Below are positions 56,589-64,000 of a DNA stretch of 64,000 bases, piece after piece. The stretch is from Quercus robur (Eukaryota; Streptophyta; Magnoliopsida; Fagales; Fagaceae). A program made the position numbers and the translations under genes. The stretch lies in NCBI RefSeq assembly GCF_932294415.1, contig NC_065539.1:52347501-52411500 (forward strand), in the 5' to 3' direction. The first letter of the stretch is position 1, and the number at the start of each line of letters is the position of its first letter. The notes beneath the pieces were generated by a model. The model was not told where the DNA came from and searched no databases. It saw only the letters and a program-made list of their open reading frames with translations.

Positions 56589-57981
56589 ACCAGCCGGTCT
56601 AGCCCCAAATAGCTAGTCGGCTACCCTTCAAATTAAACTCAGATTTGATCTTTCCCATGCCTCTGTTCATGAATCATAGTTTAGGGTTTTAAGACTCAAC
56701 TTGGCTACACTTCTCAAAATCAAAATCAAAATCAGATTTTCCCTCATATCTCTCTCTTATAAATTGGACTTTTCCCGAGTGTTCTATGTTCTCTCTGCTC
56801 TCTAGTCTCTCTAGTGATTTCAAAATCTCTCCTTTTTATTTTGAAACAAACAAATCCCTTTACTCCTTAACACTCAGCCTCTCAGACTCGGCTTCCTAGT
56901 CTCAGATCAGGTAAAGTTTCTTCCTATTTCATCCCTCTTTTTCTGTATTTTGTGTTTGTGATTCGGCAAAAAAAGAGGAAAGCTTGATGATTTTCAGTCC
57001 TTTGTATGGTATAATCTGTTCTTCACGAGTTGATTAACTTGCCACAACAACTTGATGCTAGAAATTGCTAAGCTTTATGTTATTTTATTTGTTAATGTTG
57101 TGACCTGCTACTTAATTGCATTGAAACTCTTGTTTGCAATTTGCTTGTTAAATGCATTATAAGGAATCTCATTTTCATTTCACCTTGTACAAATATGTGT
57201 TCTTTATAGGCTATGATACTGAGTCACCATTCTAATAGACGACAAAGTTTGTCATAAATTTATTTACTCAAGCCATCTGCTGCTAGTTATTTAGGAGGAT
57301 GTATCTCATTCTTTATTTACACTATTAACTTTGTATGATAATTGATACATCAAACTTTCCTCTTTTTTTGCCCAATCTGGATTTATCATTTTGTTAGTGC
57401 TCTGTGTGTGATTTGTTAGTGCTCCCTGGGTTTATCATTTTCTTGCTTTGACTCATTATGTTAGTGCTCTGAGTGTGATTTGTATCTGCCCTGTTTTATT
57501 CCTTGTTTTGTTTGTTTTTTTTTAATGATCAATATACTTGTATCTTCACTGTAAAAAAAAAAAATATGAACCCCTATTTTAACAAGATGAAATCCAAACA
57601 CATTTTTATTTTCTTATCTGCCTGTTTTATTCTTTGTTTTGTTTTGTTTTCTATGATCAATATACTTGTATCTTCACTGTATAAAAAAGAAGAAGATGAA
57701 CCTCTATTTTAAAAAGATGAAATCCACATTCTTATTTTCTTATCTGATTGTATTTTATTACTTATTTATTTGATTCATTTTGCTTTCTTAACTTAAAATT
57801 TTGAAATCTTAATTTTATACAGGAGTTGAAATCCTAGGCTTTTTGCTTCCTTTTCAAGGTTAAATCCCTGATAGCTGAGAGTTCTTTGAGGTATCATTTC
57901 TTTCTCTTTTAACTTCTTGTTATTGTTTGTGTGTTACTTTTATGGTTGTTTGCTAATGTATAAATTTGATGTTTTTAGGTT
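56400..57981 (+). other. 5' region of the hAT element: leader, CT repeats and internal duplication
   Basis: CT-dinucleotide runs lie at about 56440-56460 and 56548-56590. A donor-like AG before GTAAAG sits near 56910, and an acceptor-like TTTTTAG precedes the transposase ATG. Together they suggest a leader intron of about 1.07 kb. Inside it a unit of about 130 bp is tandemly duplicated (57486-57618 and 57619-57745). Confidence 0.5.
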
Positions 57982-60282
57982 ATGGAACCCTCAAGTGATG
58001 CACCCCCTTCCCAAGCAACACCTACTGCCACAGCTGAACCTGTTGCCCAAGCTGTACCTACTACCACTCCAACTAATGCTGAGGTTCCCCCACTTCCACC
58101 TAAAGGTTAAGGCAATGTCTGTAATAATAGGAAAAAGTCTATTGCCTGGAACCATTTTGAAAAAGTAGATATTGGTGAGGGTCATTTTAAGGTTGTTTGT
58201 AATTACTGTCAAAAAACTTATCTAACTGATAGTAAGGGGCATGGTACTGCTAATTTATTGAATCATACACCAATTTGTGTTAAAAACCCTAATAGAAAGA
58301 CACTTAATGGGCAACAAACCTTAATGTTTGAACCCAAAATGGATGGGGAGGAAGGGTTTCAGCTTGTACCGACAGCCTTTACTGTTGAGGCTTCTAGAAA
58401 GGCACTTGCTGAAATGGTTATAATAGATGAGTTGCCTTTTAGGTTTGTTGAAGGGTATGGGTTTCAAAGATATGCGACAACCTTACAACCTAAGTTGCGA
58501 ATTAGGGATATCCCATCTCGTCAAACTATAGCTAGGGATGTGATTAGCATTTATGGTGTTGAGAGAGAGAAACTAAGGGGGGCTTTGAAGGGTCGTAGGG
58601 TGTGTCTTACTACGGACACATGGACGAGTATTCAAAATCTGTGTTATATGTCCCTTACAGCCTTACAGGTCATTTTATTGATGATGATTGGAAGTTGCAT
58701 AAGAGAATTTTGAATTTTTGTCAACTTGAAGACCATAAGGGAGAGACTATAGGTAGAAAGATTGAGTTGTGTTTGCGTGAGTGGGGTATTAATGGCATAT
58801 TCACTTTAACAGTGGACAATGCTAGCTTAAATGGTGCCACTATTAAGTTTTTGGAAAATGTAACTAAAGATTGGGAGGGGACTGTTTTAGAACATGAGTT
58901 CTTACACATGAGGTGTTATGCACATATCCTAAATTTAATTGTGGGGGATGGTATGAGAGAAATTGATGCATCCATTGCAAAGGTGCGTGAAGCTGTGAGG
59001 TATGTGAAGTCCTCACCAAATAGGAATCAAACTTTTGTGGGTTTTGTGGAGAGATTAGGTATTGAGTCTAAGTCTCTTCTTTGTCTAGATGTACCAACTA
59101 GGTGGAACTCTACCTACCTCATGTTAGAAACCGCACAAAAATTTGAGAAAGTGTTCATACGAATGGACTTTGAGGATGATAGTTATTCTTCATACTTTAT
59201 GAACAAGGAGAATAGTGGTGGTATGTGATCTCCTAGTAGTACTGATTTTCAAAATTGTAGGACATTTGTGGGGTTTTTGAAGCTTTTTTACAATGCCACG
59301 AAAAAGTTTTCAGGTTCTTTGTATGTTACTGCAAACACCTTTTTTGATGAGATGTTTGTCATTCAAGAGAATATTTCCAATTTAAGTAAATCACAAAACC
59401 ACCTCTTGAAAAACATGGCAACTAAAATGGAATCTAAGTTTGATAAGTATTGGGGGAAAGGGGATAAAATGAATCATCTCTTGTATGTGGCTGTGATTCT
59501 TGATCCAAGAAAGAAGTTGAGGTTTTTGAAGTTTTGTTTTTTTGAAATTTATGGAAATGAAGTGGCTGATGTGATGGTTGAATTGGTGAGGGGTACCTTG
59601 GTCAAGTTGTATGATTTTTATTCTCGTGTTGATTCATCAAATGTACAAGTAACAAGTGGGAGGGAGAGGACACACATAGAAGGTGAGTCAATTGGTTGTA
59701 GTGATCCATATGTGATGGTTAATTCTAGGTTTGAACGGTTTTTGGAGGCTGAGCAGTCCATAGGGTGTAGCAATGAGATTGACAAATATTTGGCTGAAAA
59801 TTGTGAAAGTAGAAGAGGGGATGTGAAATTTGAGATATTGGGGTGGTGGAAGGCCAATTCAGATAGATATCAAGTGCTGTCCAAATTGGCTAGGGATGTG
59901 CTGGCTGTACTTGTTTCTACTGTTGCTTCTGAGTCAGCGTTTAGTACTGGAGGACGCATACTTGATCCATTTCGGAGTTCACTCTCCCCACTTATGGTTC
60001 AAAATCTTGTTTGTGCACAAGACTGGCTTCAAGCCTTGGTTCCAATTTCGTTTCGCAAATCAAAGGATGAGGTAGAGGCCTTGGAAGATGAATTTCATGA
60101 TTTAGGTAATATGTTAACTTCCAAACTTTTTGTCTATTAAGTGCTATTAAATGTGTCTTATGCAAATGAAATTTAATCTAATAGCCTTCATTTCTTTCTC
60201 TTTTCTAGTTATACGGCAAGCAGCAACAGGTGGTGGAAGTTCAAGCTCAAGCAAAGGTATCTCAATTAACATTGATGACTAA
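57982..60282 (+). pseudogene. hAT transposase (RICESLEEPER/Ac-like), inactivated
   Basis: The ATG at 57982 opens a Pro/Thr/Ala-rich N-terminus. A BED zinc finger follows at about 58130-58290 (WNHFEKV, VVCNYCQKTY, HTPIC). The RNase H-like core has CLTTDTWTS, LTVDNASLN and MRCYAHILNLIV. The C-terminal dimerisation domain (DKYLAEN, FEILGWWKAN, ARDVLAVLVSTVASESAFST) ends near 60106. A short last exon at 60209-60282 follows an intron with GTAATA and TTCTAG ends. Breaks are a TAA at codon 43 (58108), an 8-bp duplication CCTTACAG at 58653-58668 that shifts the frame, and a TGA at about 59226. All domains remain readable, so inactivation is not ancient. Domesticated relatives are known in plants, but the breaks argue against domestication here. 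Confidence 0.88.
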
Positions 60283-61574
60283 TCAAAAACTGGGTAAGTT
60301 TCTGCCCTTATGTTATTTCTATTGAGTTTGGTTCTGCTTTCTCTATTGTTTTTGGTTATTACTATTCTGTATTTTTTGGTCTTGTCCTTATATTTTTTAT
60401 TGATAAATATCTTTTTGCCCATTTTCTTGTAGGAGGAAGGACACACATTTTGTATAGGAGGCAGATTTTTGGATGCAATTTGGAAGTTTTTTTGGACAGT
60501 GCTTTTCTAACTGATAATTGATAAATCAACTCTTGCTTATAGGAAAGAAAACTTATTAAGTTTAATAGGCTTTCTTTTCTATAAGTCATGGAAACTATAT
60601 AGTAGTTGCTCTTTAAATGCTTTAGAAAAGCTATTTTTTGGAAGTTTGTAACTAATTAGAACTAGCTACTACCTTGGTAGTTTATTGCCTTACACACTTT
60701 CTGCCTTCTTTAACTCTATGGAAATATTGCAAGAGATGCTCTTATTATCTTTTGTTACCATACTTGTGATGTGGCTGTGATTGAATTATTTGTTCGAATT
60801 TGTTTGCTGGCTTGTTGCCATACTTGTGGTGTGGCTGTGATTGAATTATTTGTTAGAATTTGTTTGTTGGCTTGTGTAAGTTGTGTTACATGTATGGAGT
60901 GGTTGGCACAACTTGGTAGGTTTAATAAGTTGCCCAGGTTTACATGTATGGAATCTGTTTGCACTATCCTCTGTCTTTTTGTTGCCCAGGTCCTACTAAA
61001 GGCATTTTGAAAAATTTTCTGTCTTGTATAGGCATTTTGAAAAATTTTCTGTCTTGTATTGTGTGGTTTTCACAGGTGGTTAGAAAGTAATATCATGTGT
61101 GTTTTTTATGTGCTTGCAATTACCGAGGTTGTTGTGTTATATATTTACTGTATTTTTTGCCATTAGATGTAAGCTAGAAAATTAAATTTGTACTGAAGGG
61201 TTGGAGGCCCAAAGGGTTCAAAGTTGTGTAATGGGCCAATTTGAAATAAAGGAGGTGAAAAGAGGCCCATTTGATATATATACATGAGTTAATGGTATAA
61301 ATCTTTGTTAAAAGTAGTAAGCCCATTAATTTGGGCCCAAAAGGCCTGTCAAAAGTTGAATTAAAAAAAAAATTATGCAAATTCACAATTTTAGCCCAAT
61401 TTCGGCCCAAACCTGCCTAACCGACCAAACCGACCCATTCAACTGTTGACCCGAACCGTCAAGTCTGACCCATTATTTGGTCGGTTGCAGGTCAAATTTT
61501 TTATAACCCGATCCAGTCGGGTTGAGTTCGAGTCAGGCCCAAACCCGACCCGACCCGACCCGTGGACAGCCTTA

Positions 61575-62641
61575 ACAGCGGCCACCAAGCATTGTCTGGC
61601 CACTTGCTAGTTTCCCCTTACTATAGCAATACCGTGCTCGGTACAGAATTTGACCTTAACATGCAATGTAGATGGAATTGCTCCCATCGCATGAATCCAT
61701 GGCTTTCCGAGAATCTTTGTATACGTAGAAAACGAATTGACCACTATAAAGGTCACCATTACTTCCTTGCCTTTTATGTTCATGAGGAGCGAAATCTGTC
61801 ATTCCGGGATCACCATCCAACCATCAAACCCAACTAGGGTGTATCATACTTAGACAAATCTTCATTCTTAAAACCAAGCCCCCTAAACAGGTTGGGATAA
61901 ATCACTTTAACACCACTTCCTTAGTCTATGAACACCCTCTTCACTATAAAACCATTTATTTGGGCTGTAACCACCAAAGCGTCGCCGTGTGGCTGGATCG
62001 TTCCTTCCAGATCGTCATCATTAAAGGCAATGGGCTCTCGAGTAAACTTCAACTGCCAGTACCCCTTTTTTCTGGGTCACTAAGGTATCCCGTTGAAGCA
62101 GCATTGATGACCTCTATCACTCCTAAAGGGGGTGGAAGAGGATTTCCCCGAGGTCAGGTACCTTGTCCGGTCTCTTGATTTCTTGGGCTCACAATAAACT
62201 CTTTTAAGTAACCCGCCTTTACTAAATACTCCAAATGGTCTTTCAACACCTTGCATTGTTTGATGGTATGCCTATTATCCCTATGATAAGTGCAGTACAA
62301 ATTCTGATTTCTTCTTAATGGGTCACCCCTCATCTTGTTTGGCCACCGAAACTATGGTTCGTTCTTAATTCGTTCCACAATTCTGTACACTGGCTCCTAG
62401 AACGTCATGTTTACTTCCCTCGCTTAAGCGCCCGGTTCCTAGATTCTCAAATCCTTCCAGGGCATTAACTGAAAACCCCCTTATCGAGGTTGACTCGTGA
62501 TCAGAGCCTTGCCTTTGTTCTACTACCAATTATCCTTTAACCTTTTTGTAAGGTTGAATTTATTCAACCATCTAATTGGCTCTATTCCGTGCCAAATTTG
62601 CTTGTAATTCAGCATTTAGTAACCCTGTATTTAGGTGGGAT
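61575..62641 (-). pseudogene. gag end and protease region of the older Tat element
   Basis: On the minus strand the right part reads RGDPLRRNQNLYCTYHRDNR and then a Cys/His-poor remnant of the knuckle. It is parallel to the gag end of the young element (AGDPSKRNQNLYCAYHQEPG). The left part reads KILGKPWIHAMGAIPSTLHV, the end of the protease region (young copy ARPWLHTLGAVSSTLHQKV). The segment is broken in several places. It is cut off on the left by the hAT element and on the right by the Copia element. Confidence 0.8.
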
Positions 62642-64000
62642 TGTTGTAAGGGTAGTGAGTAAATTAGAGTGAAGATTGCTCAAGAGTGTGCAAGAAAACA
62701 GAGTGTCGCGGCTGGGACTCGCGGGTGGACTCGCGGCTTCAACCCGCCAGAAACTGCACACGTGCCAAGCATGCTGGAAGATGAACAGTCATGCTAGCTG
62801 GAGCACTACAGGACAAAACAGGACAACTGGCCATACGGTTAACTCGCGACTGGAACTCGCGACTTAGTCAAGCCGCGAGGTCAAGCCGCGAGCCACCCCT
62901 GTTTTGGAAAAACCTGACGTTTCACATTCCTCTTCACTCCAGTATAAATACCCTTTTAACCCACGATTGAAAGAGAGCTTCCAGAGAGAATTTTGAGAGA
63001 GAAACCCTAAAGAAAAACCAGATTGTTTCACCCACAATCTCTACCTTAGAGTCTCATCAAAATCCCTCACTCTCTTCCTCTCCATTGTCAAATCCTTGAG
63101 AGGCATTATACCAAACCTGGTTCTCACCATTATCATCTCTGTGAGACAGTCGTTTGGATTTCTGGGAAGCAGTTAGGAAGGAGTCAATCTTCATTGGTTG
63201 ATGCTACGGTGTAGTAGCGGAATCCGGAAAGCTAGAAAAGAAAAAGGTTCGGCGCAACCTCGTTGGAGCAAGAAGCTTGGAGGGCTTAGGTGCATTGGGT
63301 AGATTAGGCTTGGAGGGTCTATTGCTGTCCTTGTATCCCAACTGTATTTTCTAGTGGATTGATTACCGCTTGGAGGGCGGCGGAGAGGTTTTTCGCCGAG
63401 GTCTTCGGTTTCCTCTTCGATAACATATCTGGTGTTATCCCTGTGTTTGCATCTTCCTTCCTCTCTATCTCTGCCTTTACATTATCTGCTGTGGTTTATT
63501 TTGTTATGGCTTAGATAGTTGTTTAACCAATTCCAGATTATAGCATATGTTAAGTTTCCGCACACTAGTTGTTTGACATATTGCTTGTGTTGGTTAAGTT
63601 GGTTTTTGGGGGTCTAAACGTTCAAAAGTGTTTTTGTACACGTTTTTGAACTTTCAATTGGTATCAGAGCGGGTACACAGCTGTTTTGTTTCATTACCAT
63701 TGTGTGATCCTTGACTCCCTTTTTGAGATGGATAGGTCTCAATCCCTTAATGCACCTCCATATTTTGATGGAAGTAATTATGCGTTTTGGAAGGTTCGTA
63801 TGAGAGCTTTTCTATGCTCTATTGATGAATCCGTGTGGGATGCTGTTGAGATTGGTTGGACCAAACCTGAGGCAGCCAAATTCACATGGGATAAGGCAGC
63901 ACTTGCTGCATCTAATGCTAACAGTAAAGCACTAAATGCTATTTTCTGTGGTGTGTCTCCAGATGAATTTCACAGGATTTCTCACATTATCATTGCCAAA
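62642..64000 (+). mobile_element. Ty1/Copia element, 5' part only (window edge)
   Basis: A 5' LTR of about 1,015 bp (62642-63656, TGTTGTAAGG...TTTCA) has a TATA box (AGTATAAATAC, 62941-62951). It carries CTCGCG-rich words in its first quarter. A primer-binding site, TGGTATCAGAGC at 63659-63670, matches initiator tRNA-Met. The gag frame then begins. The rest lies outside the window, so age and completeness cannot be judged. It is inserted in the gag region of the older Tat element. Confidence 0.85.
63728..64000 (+). CDS. gag start of the Copia element (partial)
   Basis: The frame opens MDRSQSLNAPPYFDGSNYAF and continues WKVRMRAFLCSIDESVWDAV. This is the typical N-terminal segment of Copia gag proteins (DUF4219/UBN2 type). 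It is open to the window edge. It would form the capsid-like particle. The end is not seen. Confidence 0.85.
   Translation, partial: MDRSQSLNAPPYFDGSNYAFWKVRMRAFLCSIDESVWDAVEIGWTKPEAAKFTWDKAALAASNANSKALNAIFCGVSPDEFHRISHIIIAK

Larger units (their letters stand above)
55986..61574 (+). mobile_element. hAT (Ac-like) DNA transposon inserted in the older Tat element
   Basis: The ends are short inverted repeats, AAGGGTTGTCCA at the left and AAGGCTGTCCA read inwards from the right. Both sides carry dense subterminal CCCGAC/CCGACC words (about 55.99-56.16 and 61.40-61.56 kb), the usual transposase-binding layout of hATs. The element lies between the gag-protease part and the RT part of the Gypsy copy. 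The flanks (AACATGGCC at the left, AACAGCGGCC at the right) look like a decayed 8-bp duplication but are not exact. The element encodes a full-length but inactivated transposase. Confidence 0.88.
48306..64000 (-). mobile_element. Older, broken Tat-lineage Gypsy element, reverse orientation, running off the window
   Basis: Only the 3' LTR (on the left) and the internal region are in view. The 5' LTR would lie beyond the right edge. From right to left it reads gag end and protease (61.6-62.6 kb), RT-RNase H-integrase (about 52.7-55.7 kb), a 70-bp tandem array (52.0-52.6 kb), an antisense ORF region (49.3-51.7 kb) and the LTR. The layout matches the young element at 12.7 kb, with clear protein similarity in every block. 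It has many breaks, at least ten across the coding blocks. A hAT and a Copia element are inserted in it. It is much older than the copy at 12.7 kb. Confidence 0.88.

Noticed and set aside
57982-60282. Domesticated hAT transposase (host gene)
   Set aside because: The frame has two stops and a frameshift, and it sits inside terminal repeats and subterminal words, so it is a transposon gene rather than an exapted host gene.

Overview
This is nuclear DNA from a flowering plant, almost certainly a eudicot. It has spliced host genes with GT-AG introns, a chloroplast-targeted ferredoxin, plant-type U2 snRNA promoters (USE plus TATA) and dense plant transposons (Tat-lineage Gypsy, Copia, hAT, Mutator, SINEs, MITEs). 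The repeat mix recalls woody rosids such as Fagaceae, but that is an impression and was not tested.

Host genes are sparse. Position 5.76-9.76 kb (+) holds a three-exon FRIGIDA-like gene (FRL4A type, 530 aa predicted). Position 25.2 kb (-) holds an unrecognised 64-aa protein with a probable 5'-leader intron. Position 29.5-30.6 kb (+) encodes a uL18-domain protein with a likely organellar presequence. Position 31.5-32.0 kb (-) encodes the chloroplast ferredoxin FdC1. Position 40.7-41.3 kb (-) is a decayed GNAT acetyltransferase. Three U2 snRNA genes (35.94, 38.24 and 44.55 kb, all +) and one 3' U2 fragment (36.7 kb) form a loose cluster. Two of the genes lie in an old tandem segmental duplication.

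The rest is mostly mobile DNA. Position 12.68-23.66 kb is a young, nearly whole Tat-lineage Gypsy element. Its two 727-bp LTRs differ at 2 positions and its target duplication is ATAAC. It has dual RNase H domains, an 81-bp tandem array and antisense open frames between pol and the 3' LTR. Position 48.3-64 kb is an older, broken relative in reverse orientation with the same layout. A 5.6-kb hAT element (55.99-61.57 kb) and a Copia element (62.64 kb to the window end) are inserted in it. Solo LTRs lie at 0.8, 3.4, 11.5, 32.7 and 39.1 kb, four of them with exact 5-bp target duplications. Several of these LTRs share a terminal block and a CCGAGG/CCTCGG hairpin with the young element. Two short TRIM-like LTR units (4.6 and 34.9 kb), four tRNA-type SINEs, several MITEs and a 1.1-kb Pack-MULE with perfect 9-bp target duplications (47.2-48.3 kb) complete the picture.

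The genes do not form a pathway. The strongest points for follow-up are the U2 cluster, the shared tandem-array plus antisense-ORF layout of the two Tat elements, the LTR block and hairpin common to several LTR families, the TRIM-like unit with an snRNA-like promoter, and the Pack-MULE.
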